A stretch of 55,221 nt of DNA from Thermodesulfobacteriota bacterium (GTDB taxonomy: Bacteria > Desulfobacterota > WTBG01 > CAIYCZ01 > CAIRTM01). Under the pieces are notes generated by a model. It made no database searches, was not told the DNA's origin, and saw nothing but the letters and a program-made list of their open reading frames with translations. The position numbers and the translations under genes were made by a program. Location: positions 1-55,221 of the forward strand of contig JANQFE010000101.1 in assembly GCA_028278025.1 (NCBI GenBank). The letters run 5' to 3'. The first letter of the stretch is position 1. Each line of letters opens with the position of its first letter. Of the stretch, positions 16,643 to 25,996 are shown piece after piece.

Positions 16643-17230
16643 ATGACAAAAGTCCATTGCTCCGGTTCCCGGGGATTCACCCTGCTTGAGCTTATGATAG
16701 TTTTAGTCATCATGGGAGTGATGCTTGTCTTTGCAGGCCCCCGCGTTGCCAAAAACCTGGGCAGCCTTACATTAAAAACAACGGCAAAGAAAGCGGCTGC
16801 ATACATACGCTATGCCCGCAGTCAGGCCGTAAATACCGGCAGCCTGTACCGTGTAATCTTTGATGCTGAAAAAAACCGGCTGATTGTTCTGGGAACCAGA
16901 CAAATCCCGGCAGCCAGTGATAATGCTACTGATGAGGAAGATGCTGAAGTTGAAGATAATGAGGAGGAGGAACAGCCGGCCTCGGACGGTGGTGAAAAAG
17001 TTCTGAGAATGTACTCCCTGCCTGAAGAAATCCGGTTCGGTGAGATTATCATTGGAGATGCCGAAACTGAAGAGGACGAAGGGGATAGAATTTATCAAAT
17101 GCTGTTTTATCCTAATGGCACAGCCCAGGGAGGAGAAGTTATACTGACGGACGCAAAAGAAAGGACTTACAGCCTTACGGTAGATTTTTTAACAGGTACC
17201 GTGACAATTGGGGAGCCAACCGATGAATAA
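16643..17230 (+). CDS. gspH: minor pseudopilin GspH
   Basis: A 195-aa prepilin with cleavage after G11 (SRG|FTLLELMIVLVIMG) and E at +5, followed by an N-terminal helix and a beta-rich domain (GspH/FimT fold). A strongly acidic insertion (~95-112, DEEDAEVEDNEEEEQ) interrupts the globular part. It begins seven bases after the gspG stop and overlaps the start of gspI. Its place between gspG and gspI is the standard order. Confidence 0.88.
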   Translation: MTKVHCSGSRGFTLLELMIVLVIMGVMLVFAGPRVAKNLGSLTLKTTAKKAAAYIRYARSQAVNTGSLYRVIFDAEKNRLIVLGTRQIPAASDNATDEEDAEVEDNEEEEQPASDGGEKVLRMYSLPEEIRFGEIIIGDAETEEDEGDRIYQMLFYPNGTAQGGEVILTDAKERTYSLTVDFLTGTVTIGEPTDE

Positions 17231-17648
17231 CCCTGTTACCGGGCATGGATGCCAGCGTGGCTTTACGCTGCTCGAGGTGCTGCTGGCAGTGATGATTCTG
17301 GGGCTGTCCATAACTGCCATTCTGTATCAGTTCCAGGTGGCCTTACGTGCCGGCAGTAAATCACGCGAGCAGTCTGTGGCGGTTATGCATGCCCGCGAAA
17401 AGCTTGAAGAACTGAAAATACAAAAAGAATTTACAGAATCATCAGAAAGCGGCAGCTTTGATGACGGCTATGAGTGGGAAACCCGCGTCACTCCTTACAG
17501 CCACAGCGAAGAAGACGAGGATACCTATGAAAGTCTAAAACATGAGACATTTGAGCTGCAGGCTATTGTAACATGGGGCAACGATGAACGCGAAAAACAG
17601 GTTGAACTGACAACCCTGAAAACAGTCAGAAAGAAAAAATGGGATTAA
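17223..17648 (+). CDS. gspI: minor pseudopilin GspI
   Basis: A 141-aa prepilin, cut after G13 (QRG|FTLLEVLLAVMILGLS), E at +5. In the pseudopilus tip it pairs with GspJ and GspK. I chose the ATG at 17223 because GGGGAG lies seven bases before it; an in-frame start at 17208 would only lengthen the leader. It overlaps the gspH end, and its last codons overlap the start of gspJ. Confidence 0.88.
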   Translation: MNNPVTGHGCQRGFTLLEVLLAVMILGLSITAILYQFQVALRAGSKSREQSVAVMHAREKLEELKIQKEFTESSESGSFDDGYEWETRVTPYSHSEEDEDTYESLKHETFELQAIVTWGNDEREKQVELTTLKTVRKKKWD

Positions 17649-18403
17649 AAACACCTATATCATCAAGCATAGCCATCAGATACCGACGCCGTGTAGAAAA
17701 TCCTCGCAGGATTTCCTACACTCGTAATACATCACTCGTTACTCATCACTCATCACTCATCACTTCAGAGGGTTTTACCCTTATTGAAATGCTTCTGGCT
17801 GTCAGTATTTTCGCAATGGTTACAACCATAATTTTTTCATCGTTTCGTACCGGCCTGGGGGCCTGGGAGAAAGGCGAACAGGATATTGATTTTTTTCAAA
17901 AAACCCGATCTGTATCCGAACTGCTGTACCGGGAAATAAATTCGGCATACCCCTATTCCATTACCCCGGGAGTGCTTGATAAGCATAAGAAATTTTTTGC
18001 CTTTTTTGGCAAATCAGATTCCTTAAAATTGGTATCCCATGCGAACCTGCATAGAAGGGCCGGCGGTCTTTCTCTGCTGGAAATATGGGTTGATGAAAAA
18101 GCAGGGCTTATGCTGGGAGAAGCACCTGCGCTTGTTTCAAACCTTTCTGATCTTGAGGATATCGACCTGCGGGATGAAGAGTTGTCTGTTAGTCTGCTGG
18201 CAGAGGTACAAAAGATTGATCTGCGCTATTTCGACCGGGAAACATCCAAAGAAGAAGGCGAATGGCTGGAACGCTGGGATCCCAAAAATAAAAAATCCCG
18301 GCTGCCGCTGTTCGTTGAATTAGTCCTGACAATAACCGACCGGTATGAAGAAGAGTTTACTCAGCGGCTCATTATTCCGGTTATGTCTAATATTAGAATG
18401 TAA
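17639..18403 (+). CDS. gspJ: minor pseudopilin GspJ with unusually long leader
   Basis: A 254-aa prepilin. The processing site is SEG|FTLIEMLLAVSIFAM, with G at 45 and E at +5, so the leader is 45 residues instead of the usual 5-15. The extra leader is coded by a 31-bp imperfect palindrome and a run of 7-bp repeats (17691-17762), which suggests insertion of a repeat element. The start at 17639 overlaps gspI, and a start nearer the cleavage site is not seen, although a rare codon could serve. The C-terminal part has the GspJ beta domain (SVSLLAEVQKIDLRYFD). Confidence 0.87.
   Translation: MGLKTPISSSIAIRYRRRVENPRRISYTRNTSLVTHHSSLITSEGFTLIEMLLAVSIFAMVTTIIFSSFRTGLGAWEKGEQDIDFFQKTRSVSELLYREINSAYPYSITPGVLDKHKKFFAFFGKSDSLKLVSHANLHRRAGGLSLLEIWVDEKAGLMLGEAPALVSNLSDLEDIDLRDEELSVSLLAEVQKIDLRYFDRETSKEEGEWLERWDPKNKKSRLPLFVELVLTITDRYEEEFTQRLIIPVMSNIRM
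17691..17762 (+). repeat. palindrome plus 7-bp tandem repeats within the gspJ leader
   Basis: GTGTAGAAAATCCT (17691-17704) and AGGATTTCCTACAC (17708-17721) are inverted repeats with one mismatch and a 3-nt loop. They are followed by several CATCACT/ACTCATC units up to 17762. Similar 'actcattac' strings occur between gspE and gspF (~14818) and after pyrE (~6965-7005). Confidence 0.8.
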
Positions 18404-18414
18404 ACCAATCCGTG

Positions 18415-19581
18415 ATGGGATGTATGCGTGGTAAAACTCTCTCCGGCTTTAGTATAAAAAACAGTGAACAAGGTGTTGCCTTACTGCTGGTTTTATGGAT
18501 AATAACGCTGTTTAGTATCATCTGTGCGGAGTTTTCCTGGACTATGCGTACAGAAACGGTTACAGCGGCGAATTTCAAGGAGGGCGAGCAGGCCTATTAT
18601 ACGGCTGAGGCCGGTATTAACAAAGCAATTATTGAACTGCTGCGCAGTGCCAATACCACCCGGAGAGCGATAGCGGATACCGAGGAGGGGGAACTGCAGC
18701 AGTACTGGGAACCGGGATCAGGGGCCTATTCTTTTGAGTTTGCCGGAGGAACAGGTGAGGTTGAAATTGAAGATGAAGGCAATAAAATAGGCCTGAATTC
18801 CTATTTGCAAAAAAAATCAAATATAACCAAGTTAAAACAACTGCTTCAGGACAAGATCGGTTTGGAAGGAGAAGACCGGGATATAGCCGCAGACTCACTC
18901 ATAGACTGGCGCGACAAAGACAAAAACATTACCGGCATTAATGGAGCTGAAGATGATTACTATGAATCTCTGGATGAACCCTACACCTGTCGTGACGGTA
19001 AAATACCCGTAATTGAAGAGCTTTTGCTGGTACGCGGCATCGATGAAGAGATTTTCTACGGCACCGCCGGCAAACCTGAACTAAAAACAAGGCTGACCTC
19101 CGAAGAACTTGAACAACTTTTACAGGGCTCTACCGAGGCTGAAATCCCTGAAGCGGAAGTCGCGGAGGAAGAAACTGATAATGAAACAGCAGGACTGGTA
19201 AAAACAAACCTTGGACTGGTTAACCTCTTTTCCGTGCATTCCAAGTCGAATAATTTTAAGCCGAACATTAATTCAGCTACGGTCAACCAGCTTCTTTTGC
19301 TGGACGGCATGGATGAAGCTACTGCCCGGGAAATACTTATCGCCCGGCAGGAAAGAAAATTTGAGAGCTCAACAGATCGACTGCCCCAGTTCAAGAATTA
19401 CGAAGTCTGGAAGAACAGCATCACCGTCAAAGGTGCTAAAAGAATTGGTGGGACCGGTCAGTTTACCATCAAATCCAGAGGTTTTTCTCCTGACGGGCGT
19501 ATTTCACGCTATATCAGTTGCAACGTGACCATTACACGAAGCAGCTGCGTAATTACACAGTGGAAAGAAGTTGATGCATAA
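18415..19581 (+). CDS. gspK: minor pseudopilin GspK
   Basis: A ~388-aa pseudopilin that caps the tip together with GspI and GspJ. The hydrophobic start is SEQG|VALLLVLWIITLFSI; the +5 Glu found in other pseudopilins is absent, as is normal for GspK. Two helix-hairpin-helix-like parts follow, including NINSATVNQLLLLDGMDEAT, typical of the GspK SAM-like domain. Possible starts are GTG 18412, ATG 18415 and ATG 18424; none has a strong ribosome site, so the first codons are uncertain. Confidence 0.9.
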   Translation: MGCMRGKTLSGFSIKNSEQGVALLLVLWIITLFSIICAEFSWTMRTETVTAANFKEGEQAYYTAEAGINKAIIELLRSANTTRRAIADTEEGELQQYWEPGSGAYSFEFAGGTGEVEIEDEGNKIGLNSYLQKKSNITKLKQLLQDKIGLEGEDRDIAADSLIDWRDKDKNITGINGAEDDYYESLDEPYTCRDGKIPVIEELLLVRGIDEEIFYGTAGKPELKTRLTSEELEQLLQGSTEAEIPEAEVAEEETDNETAGLVKTNLGLVNLFSVHSKSNNFKPNINSATVNQLLLLDGMDEATAREILIARQERKFESSTDRLPQFKNYEVWKNSITVKGAKRIGGTGQFTIKSRGFSPDGRISRYISCNVTITRSSCVITQWKEVDA

Positions 19582-19610
19582 AAACACCCGACCAAAAGGA
19601 TAACGTTAGT

Positions 19611-21182
19611 ATGCGCAGCATTGGGTTGGTATTTAAGAAAGAAGAAATGATTATCGTTTCACTCAACCAGGCAGTGCGTGAAACATACCTTGAGGGATAC
19701 CGCATTTTACCCTTCATGGATTTTACAGAGCAAGAAAAAGAGGAAGCCATACTGCATAATCTTGAAAGATTCCTTAAAACATTTTCCGGTGCCAGGGATA
19801 ATCTCTTTATTGCCCTGCCCCGCGACTGTGTGCTTTTTCAGTTTCTCAATCTGCCGCTTACCGTTGAGGAGGATCTACGGGCAACTCTGGGGTATGAAAT
19901 GGACCGGCATACACCGTTCTCCTTTGATGAAGTCTATTTTGACTACCAGGTTATGAAGCGCTTCCCTGAAAGCAATCTGCTGCAGGTAATGCTTATAACC
20001 CTTAAAAAAGATGTGGTTGACTATTATCTTACTCTGTTTGCAAAAATCAACCTGAAACCTCGCGGTATTGAGATTACGACTACCGCCCTGTGTAATTTTT
20101 CGCAACAATCGACCGCCCCGGCACAAAAACCGCCTGACCTTTCGTCGATCACAAAGCACCCTTTGGTAAAACAGTATCTTACTCCCTATATTGCCAAATT
20201 GTTTCCGAAACAAACACAGTTTTTAACAACACCTAAACCTGATGAGCACAAGCCCCGCATTGATATTCTTATTGAATATCTGCAAAACAACTATTACGAG
20301 CTTAATGTAACCGATGCAGAAGGCCTGCATTTTTCAAAAATGTATCAGGGTCCTGATGACGGCCCTGTTTCGCATTTTCAGACGGTATATAAAAACGGTC
20401 TCAAGGCTCTTATTCACCTCCCCTATATCCTGAGCGAAGAGACTGATATCACGTTCATGCTGTCAGGCAAAGAGATGGATAAGGATACCCTTGAGCATAT
20501 TCCCGAAGAGATGCGGCCGCATTTTTCGGTTGTGCAACATCTGCCGGTAAAAATCGATGTGCGCAATGAACCGGCCACGCCTTCCTCGGTACTCCCCTTG
20601 CTGTCTGTTCCGGTCGGAGCAGCCTTAAAGGGCTTAAAAAGTGTGCCGGTTGACATAAATTTTATTCCTCCGCAGCAGCGTCTCAAGAAAAAAAGGAGTA
20701 AGAAAAAAATTGCCGCAGTGCTTTTTTTGGGTATGTGTGTTGGCCTGAGCTGCAGCTATATTATCAACAGTGTCAATAAAACAAGCACTCGATTGGCCCT
20801 GCTTAACCAGGAGGTTAGCGAACTCAAACAACAGGTGCAGTCGATTGTTGATTTACAGCTCGAGGCCGAAGCAATCAGTGCATTTTCTGAAGGAATAGAA
20901 AAAATAAAAAAGGCCGATGTAAGCAAGCTTACTATTGTAGAGGAGCTGACCAACCTCATTCCGGAAGACAGCTGGCTTACTGATTTAAAATATAAAACCA
21001 CCACAAAAAAGGTGAACATTTCCGGATATGCCGTTGCAGCCTCAAAGCTGATTCCCTTACTTGAAGAATCACCACTGTTTGAAAATGTAAAGTTTACCTC
21101 TCCTATAACTACTGACAAAAGAGAAAAAAAAGAAAAATTCAGAATTGAAATGATGGTCAGCCCTGAGGAAACCAAAGCATGA
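19611..21182 (+). CDS. gspL: type II secretion assembly protein GspL (PilM/PilN-like)
   Basis: A 523-aa bitopic protein. The cytoplasmic N-terminal ~350 residues have an actin-like (PilM/GspL) fold (RSIGLVFKKEEMIIVSL start, IALPRDCVLFQFLNLPLT block) and should bind GspE. A lysine-rich stop-transfer precedes the single membrane segment at ~363-382, and a coiled coil plus ferredoxin-like PilN domain follow in the periplasm (SWLTDLKYKTTTKKVNISGY). It overlaps gspM by four bases (ATGA), so the two are translationally coupled. Confidence 0.88.
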   Translation: MRSIGLVFKKEEMIIVSLNQAVRETYLEGYRILPFMDFTEQEKEEAILHNLERFLKTFSGARDNLFIALPRDCVLFQFLNLPLTVEEDLRATLGYEMDRHTPFSFDEVYFDYQVMKRFPESNLLQVMLITLKKDVVDYYLTLFAKINLKPRGIEITTTALCNFSQQSTAPAQKPPDLSSITKHPLVKQYLTPYIAKLFPKQTQFLTTPKPDEHKPRIDILIEYLQNNYYELNVTDAEGLHFSKMYQGPDDGPVSHFQTVYKNGLKALIHLPYILSEETDITFMLSGKEMDKDTLEHIPEEMRPHFSVVQHLPVKIDVRNEPATPSSVLPLLSVPVGAALKGLKSVPVDINFIPPQQRLKKKRSKKKIAAVLFLGMCVGLSCSYIINSVNKTSTRLALLNQEVSELKQQVQSIVDLQLEAEAISAFSEGIEKIKKADVSKLTIVEELTNLIPEDSWLTDLKYKTTTKKVNISGYAVAASKLIPLLEESPLFENVKFTSPITTDKREKKEKFRIEMMVSPEETKA

Positions 21183-21736
21183 AAATTACAGCCCGTGATA
21201 AAAAATTTCTTATTGCCGGAGTAATTGCTGTTTGCCTTTTTGTTTTTTTAAAGTTTCTGGTTTTGCCGTTCTATGATAAGCTTGGCCAGCAGAAAAAGGA
21301 TATTGAGCTTCAGCAACAGACTTTGGAGAAGTATAAAAAATTCATTCAAAAACAGTCTGAAGTCCAGCAGGAGCTGAAAAAGTTAAGCAGCCAGGAAAAG
21401 AAAATACAAACCAGCCTGCTCAAGGGAGAAACCGCTTCGCTTGCTGCCGCAGACATCCAAAAGATTATTGACAACATCGCCGAAAAAAGCCAGGTGCGGG
21501 TTAAAAGTGTTAAGGTGATGGACCCCAACGAGAAAGAAGGGCTTGAAACGATCCCGATACAGATAACCTTTGAGTCCGACCTTGAAAAATGGAATTCATT
21601 TATTAACAGCATTGAAACAAACCGAAAACTCTTGACAATTCCCGAACTAAAAATTAGGGTAAAGAATAAACGAAAACCGCGTGCAATCTCTGTAACGCTG
21701 AAAATAGTCGGTTTTAAGCAAAAAAAAGAAACCTAG
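21179..21736 (+). CDS. gspM: type II secretion protein GspM (PilO-like)
   Basis: A 185-aa bitopic protein with a short cytoplasmic start, one membrane helix (~10-28), a coiled coil (~30-75) and a ferredoxin-like periplasmic domain (~85-180, with VRVKSVKVMDPNEKEG and IPIQITFESDLEKWNSFI). It partners GspL in the inner-membrane platform. The start overlaps the gspL stop. A small hairpin (AGAAGG/CCTTCT, 21735-21751) separates it from gspD. Confidence 0.82.
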   Translation: MKITARDKKFLIAGVIAVCLFVFLKFLVLPFYDKLGQQKKDIELQQQTLEKYKKFIQKQSEVQQELKKLSSQEKKIQTSLLKGETASLAAADIQKIIDNIAEKSQVRVKSVKVMDPNEKEGLETIPIQITFESDLEKWNSFINSIETNRKLLTIPELKIRVKNKRKPRAISVTLKIVGFKQKKET

Positions 21737-21770
21737 AAGGCAGGACCTTCTGTAGAGATATGCTCAGTCT

Positions 21771-23912
21771 ATGAAAAAAATCACTCTTTTTATTGTTCTA
21801 TTACTGATAGTGCTTACGGGCTGTGCCGGCACAAAAGCTAACAAAATTACAGACACTGAGCCGCTTCAAACTACAGTAGAACCTCATCAGGACCATGATA
21901 ATGCTACCGTACCACTGCAAAAAAATGCAGGAGTTGCTGCTGGTGCAGATACCCGGCCCGCCCTTGAACAACAACCGCCTGCCGGGGTGACTCCCCAGCC
22001 TGTTGAAACACAACCGACCGCAGCAGCGGCAAAAAAAAGCCGTCCCGGCCAAAGGACTACTTCTAAAAACAATCCTACGAAAGAAAAGATCTCCTTGAAT
22101 TTTGACGATGCCGATATCTATGAGGTTATAAATGCCCTATCCGACTTTCTGGGCATTAACTATATAATTGATCCGGGCATTAAAGGTAAGGTTAATATTC
22201 ATACAAGCGGAGAGATCGATAAAAGCCAGTTGCTTCCGATCCTGGAAACAATCTTTGACATGAATAACATAGCCCTGGTCAAATTCGGGGATATATACAA
22301 AATTATGCCGGTCAAAGAAGCCAAGCATGAAATACTGGATGTGCATATCGGTCGACAGCTCGGTGTCCCTGCCTCCTATGACAAGGTCATTATCCAGATC
22401 GTTCCGCTGCACTACGTCGGCACAACAGAGATACAAAAGGTCTTAAAACCTTTTGTCAGCAAAGGCGGGGACATTCTTGATTATAAAAAGGGTAACCTCC
22501 TTATTATTGTCGAATCAGCAGCCAATATCACCAAGCTCCTTAAGCTTATCAACATTATAGACACTGATGCGTTCGAGCAAACCGCTATCCGTTTCTTTAA
22601 AATCAAAAACGCCGAGGTTAAAGATATCGCTAAAGAGCTGGAAGAAATTTTTACATCTTTCGGGATTGAAAAAACCTCTGCCAAAGGTATCGGAATATCG
22701 TTTATTCCTATAGAGCGGGTCAGCTGCATTCTGGCGGTCAGCTCTATACCGGGCATTTTTGAAAAGGTTGAGCACTGGATCGGTATTCTGGATACCGTTG
22801 ATATGGAAGCTGAAGAGCAGGTCTTCATCTATTTCGTGGAAAACGGTAAGGCTGATGAAATCGCGGATGTTTTAAAGAAAATCTATGGAGAGGGCAAAAC
22901 CGTAAGGAAAACCCCAACCCGGGCTACCCGAGCCAAACGCACCTCCAAAACCATAAAAAAAACCGCAACAGCTACTGCTCTTGAGGGCAAAATCAAGATT
23001 GTAACCGATGAAGCTACCAACTCCATCATTGTGCTTGCAACCCCCCATGATTACACGGTTGTCAAGGAGACCATCCGCAAGCTGGATATCATACCCAAGC
23101 AGGTTTTAATTGAGGTGCTTATTGCCGAGGTAACCCTGAGCGGTGATACGGAATTCGGCATAGAATGGTCACTTAAAGGAGACAGCGCCCGCATCGGAGG
23201 CTACAAGGGGCAGGACACCGTGGGATTGAATTTCGGCATGGCCCGCGAAGGCGGCTTTACTTATGCATTTGATTCGAACCGTCTTACGGCTTTCTTGCGT
23301 GCCCAAGCCAGTCAGAACAAGCTCAATATTTTATCCTCACCCCATATTCTGGCAGCTGACAACAAGGAAGCCCGCATCGAGGTCGGTCAGGAAGTGCCCA
23401 TCGTTACCAGTGAATATGTCCCCCGGGATGTGGATACCGACACCTCAACCTCCCGTTCAATTGAATATCGCTCCACCGGGGTTATTCTTACGGTAACACC
23501 TCGGGTCAATGAGAAGGGTCTTGTGGCCATGGACATTACCCAGGAAGTCAGCGAAGCCCAGCCAGTGGTTGCCGGCGGTATTCAATCGCCGGTTATCAGC
23601 AACAGGAAGGCCGAAACATCCCTGGTGGTCCAGCACCAGCAGACGATTGTCATCGGCGGGCTGATCAAGGACCAGACAAGCAAAACGATCTCCGGCGTAC
23701 CGTTTCTTGCTAAAATTCCTCTTCTAAGCTATCTCTTCAGCAACACAAATGATGCCAATGAAAAAACCGAACTGGTAATTCTGATAACACCCCATGTAGT
23801 CAACACCATTGATGAAGCCGCTGAAGTGACCAAGGAATTCAGTGCAAAGCTGAACCAGATTAAAAAATTAATTAAAAAAAGCGGTGATTATTGGCAGGAC
23901 TATAAAAAATAG
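21771..23912 (+). CDS. gspD: type II secretion secretin GspD
   Basis: A 713-aa outer-membrane secretin, with a lipoprotein signal (IVLTGC, C18). A Pro/Thr/Ala-rich spacer (~25-105) leads to the N0 domain (ISLNFDDADIYEVINALSDF), N1-N3 repeats (~185-430), and the secretin pore (~440-690) with the VPIVTSEYVPRD gate region and the signature GVPFLAKIPLLSYLF. The C-terminal tail is short and basic, with no obvious pilotin-binding S-domain, in keeping with self-lipidation. The N3 repeat carries a Lys/Thr-rich insertion (~383-405). It is the last gene of the operon. Confidence 0.94.
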   Translation: MKKITLFIVLLLIVLTGCAGTKANKITDTEPLQTTVEPHQDHDNATVPLQKNAGVAAGADTRPALEQQPPAGVTPQPVETQPTAAAAKKSRPGQRTTSKNNPTKEKISLNFDDADIYEVINALSDFLGINYIIDPGIKGKVNIHTSGEIDKSQLLPILETIFDMNNIALVKFGDIYKIMPVKEAKHEILDVHIGRQLGVPASYDKVIIQIVPLHYVGTTEIQKVLKPFVSKGGDILDYKKGNLLIIVESAANITKLLKLINIIDTDAFEQTAIRFFKIKNAEVKDIAKELEEIFTSFGIEKTSAKGIGISFIPIERVSCILAVSSIPGIFEKVEHWIGILDTVDMEAEEQVFIYFVENGKADEIADVLKKIYGEGKTVRKTPTRATRAKRTSKTIKKTATATALEGKIKIVTDEATNSIIVLATPHDYTVVKETIRKLDIIPKQVLIEVLIAEVTLSGDTEFGIEWSLKGDSARIGGYKGQDTVGLNFGMAREGGFTYAFDSNRLTAFLRAQASQNKLNILSSPHILAADNKEARIEVGQEVPIVTSEYVPRDVDTDTSTSRSIEYRSTGVILTVTPRVNEKGLVAMDITQEVSEAQPVVAGGIQSPVISNRKAETSLVVQHQQTIVIGGLIKDQTSKTISGVPFLAKIPLLSYLFSNTNDANEKTELVILITPHVVNTIDEAAEVTKEFSAKLNQIKKLIKKSGDYWQDYKK

Positions 23913-23980
23913 ACCGGATGGTAGGTCCTCCATCGACAGGGATAGACCTTCCCCCTAGCCCGCATTATTCATGACTATTA

Positions 23981-24038
23981 GCGGCATCAGCCTTTGCAGC
24001 TTCAACCGTGAGGCTGCGCTTTTTTGCGAAATGCTCTA
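23981..24038. repeat. 58-bp repeat, copy 1, containing a terminator-like hairpin
   Basis: This 58-bp block matches 55068-55125 with 8 mismatches and no gaps. On the plus strand it contains GCAGCTTCA-ACCG-TGAGGCTGC (23996-24017), a nine-pair stem with one G-U pair, followed by GCTTTTTTG. It therefore works as a likely rho-independent terminator for the gsp operon. Its right end also provides the stop codon of the TonB-receptor gene on the other strand. Confidence 0.8.
23996..24025 (+). terminator. probable terminator of the gsp operon
   Basis: A nine-pair stem with loop ACCG is followed by GC and six T, about 85 bp after the gspD stop. It is part of the repeated 58-bp block. Confidence 0.65.
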
Positions 24039-25991
24039 AAATCTGTAACGCAGTGTAAGATAGACTGAACTTCCCTCCCCTCGTACAAGCCCGAAAATAC
24101 CGCGCGTATGAAAGCGCTTGTCGGTTATATTCTTAAGCTTAAAAGCAATTTCTGTATTTTTTAGCGGGAAGTCTGTAATGAAGAAATTAAGATCATAGAC
24201 TACATATGATGGAAGATGTCGTCTACCCTCAAAAACATCTGATCCACCACGGGCCAGTTTGCGCGTATCCACATAATTGAGTTCCAGATTCAGCCTGAAA
24301 TGTTTGAGAAAATAATAATCAATGCCAAAATTAATAATATTATCAGGTGCAACATTGAAAAAACTTTCCAGGGTGGTCTCTATGGTCTGATTCGGGTCAT
24401 CCTCGCTGGGGACTTCCTGGGTAACGCGGGAGCCCCGTTGCCGGTTACCAAACAGATGGGAGTAATTAGCATACAGAGAAATGGATTTATGGGGCTGCCA
24501 GCGTGCGGAGAATTCAACACCTTTTATATTCTCATCGCCCCTGTTGATAATATCGCCTACAGCATTACGTTCAATGATATCATCGAGTGCATTATAAAAA
24601 TAGTGTGCTTCAATGCTGCATATATTCTTATAGTTAAATCCCAGAACCGCTTCATAGCTGTCGATTTTTTCAGGATCAAGGCCTGACTCCTCAATAATGA
24701 CTGCCAGGCTGGGTGTCCGAAAAGCACGGCCATAGAGCAGCTTTATATTAAAATAATTCCAGAAGATGTAATTGAACCCCACCCGTGGGCTTGTAAAATT
24801 CTTATACTCGCTGTGATAATCATAACGAATGCCAAAGGTGATCTCAAGGTTATCACGGATTCTCCACTTGTCCTGGAAATAGGCCGAGGAAAGGTGCGTA
24901 TGAAAACTGGGAAAGAACGTAAAGCTTTCATCATTAAAGCGCAGCCTTGTTTTACTGCCGTCATGATAACGGTATGAAGCGCCCAGTGTAGTAAAATTAT
25001 TACCAAAAAATGTTCGGTCGTATTTTATTTCTGCCCCATATTGCCTGGTTATCTGCTCGTAACGCGTCCGATCATAATCATCAATACTGTCAAAGTACTG
25101 GAACCAGCCCTGCAGAGAAAAAGAAGATTTGGTGAAAGATTTATTAAGCGTTGCCTGTACAAAGGAGAAGGATTTGCGTTCATAACCGTCCAGCAAAGAG
25201 TTCGGCTCTGAATAATAATCGCGGTAGCGTGAGTACCGACCGGAGATTTCAAATAAATCCTTGTAGCTCAGTCTGGCATAAATCTCGCCGTAACGGTCAT
25301 CGTGGCGGTGCTTACCTCCCGGCAGATCCCTCTCATAACCCTCAGAATGTGATACTGAGCCGAACACAAAACCATCCCAGCCCTTTTGGGAAAAACCCGC
25401 CTGCAGGTTCGCCCCTTCGGTATCATAGGAGCCTGTTTCCCCCTTAATACGTACTCCCTGTACATTTTCCCCTTTGCGGGTCACCAGATTGACGATCCCT
25501 GAAAATGCATCGGGGCCCCACAGCGCAGATCCCGGTCCCCGAATTATTTCTATCTTTTCAATATAATCCAGCGAAAGCTCCATCCCGCGCGGATAATCTA
25601 TGGTAGAAGCATCACTTGCAAAGGGAACACCGTCCATCATCACAAGGAATGAATCCGGCACCCCCCGCAAATAGATGCGTTCTTTGAGCTCATTGCGATC
25701 AATAAAAAATCCGGGTACCCTTCGCAAGGCTTCCGATAGCGTTCTGTATTTTTTAAGCTCTTCAGCCTGGATCACCGTCACGGCAGCGGGTGCCCTTCTG
25801 AGTGGTTCAGCCTTGCGGGATGCAATTGTTATGGTATACAGATCTTCGCCTATGAACATGAGCTCAGTATCGTCAAAAAATGTTGCATTATCAAATTCAG
25901 ATGCATGCAGCCCGCAACACATCAGTACTGCAGCGAAGGCACCCACACAACTCCCCAGAATCATTTTGTGTTTTACTAGTATGCTTATCAT
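24036..25991 (-). CDS. TonB-dependent outer-membrane receptor
   Basis: A 651-aa beta-barrel receptor. It has a signal peptide (~1-30, ending LHASEF), a TonB-box-like start (DLYTITIASRKAEP), a plug domain (~55-170, with RRAPAAVTVIQAEELKKYRT and RIYLRGVPDSFLVMMDGVPF ... GPGSALWGPDAFSGIVNLVT) and a 22-strand barrel ending in aromatic F (LTLRYRF). It imports an unknown compound in an energy-dependent way with TonB. It is the last gene of an operon with a solute-binding protein, a histidine kinase and an NtrC-type regulator, so its expression is probably set by that system. The substrate cannot be told from sequence. Confidence 0.92.
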   Translation of the reverse strand: MISILVKHKMILGSCVGAFAAVLMCCGLHASEFDNATFFDDTELMFIGEDLYTITIASRKAEPLRRAPAAVTVIQAEELKKYRTLSEALRRVPGFFIDRNELKERIYLRGVPDSFLVMMDGVPFASDASTIDYPRGMELSLDYIEKIEIIRGPGSALWGPDAFSGIVNLVTRKGENVQGVRIKGETGSYDTEGANLQAGFSQKGWDGFVFGSVSHSEGYERDLPGGKHRHDDRYGEIYARLSYKDLFEISGRYSRYRDYYSEPNSLLDGYERKSFSFVQATLNKSFTKSSFSLQGWFQYFDSIDDYDRTRYEQITRQYGAEIKYDRTFFGNNFTTLGASYRYHDGSKTRLRFNDESFTFFPSFHTHLSSAYFQDKWRIRDNLEITFGIRYDYHSEYKNFTSPRVGFNYIFWNYFNIKLLYGRAFRTPSLAVIIEESGLDPEKIDSYEAVLGFNYKNICSIEAHYFYNALDDIIERNAVGDIINRGDENIKGVEFSARWQPHKSISLYANYSHLFGNRQRGSRVTQEVPSEDDPNQTIETTLESFFNVAPDNIINFGIDYYFLKHFRLNLELNYVDTRKLARGGSDVFEGRRHLPSYVVYDLNFFITDFPLKNTEIAFKLKNITDKRFHTRGIFGLVRGEGSSVYLTLRYRF

Positions 25992-25996
25992 AATCT

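Noticed and set aside
17719..17762. Short tandem units that might suggest a CRISPR
   Set aside because: The units are 7 bp without spacers, and no cas gene is present. I saw no CRISPR array in the window.
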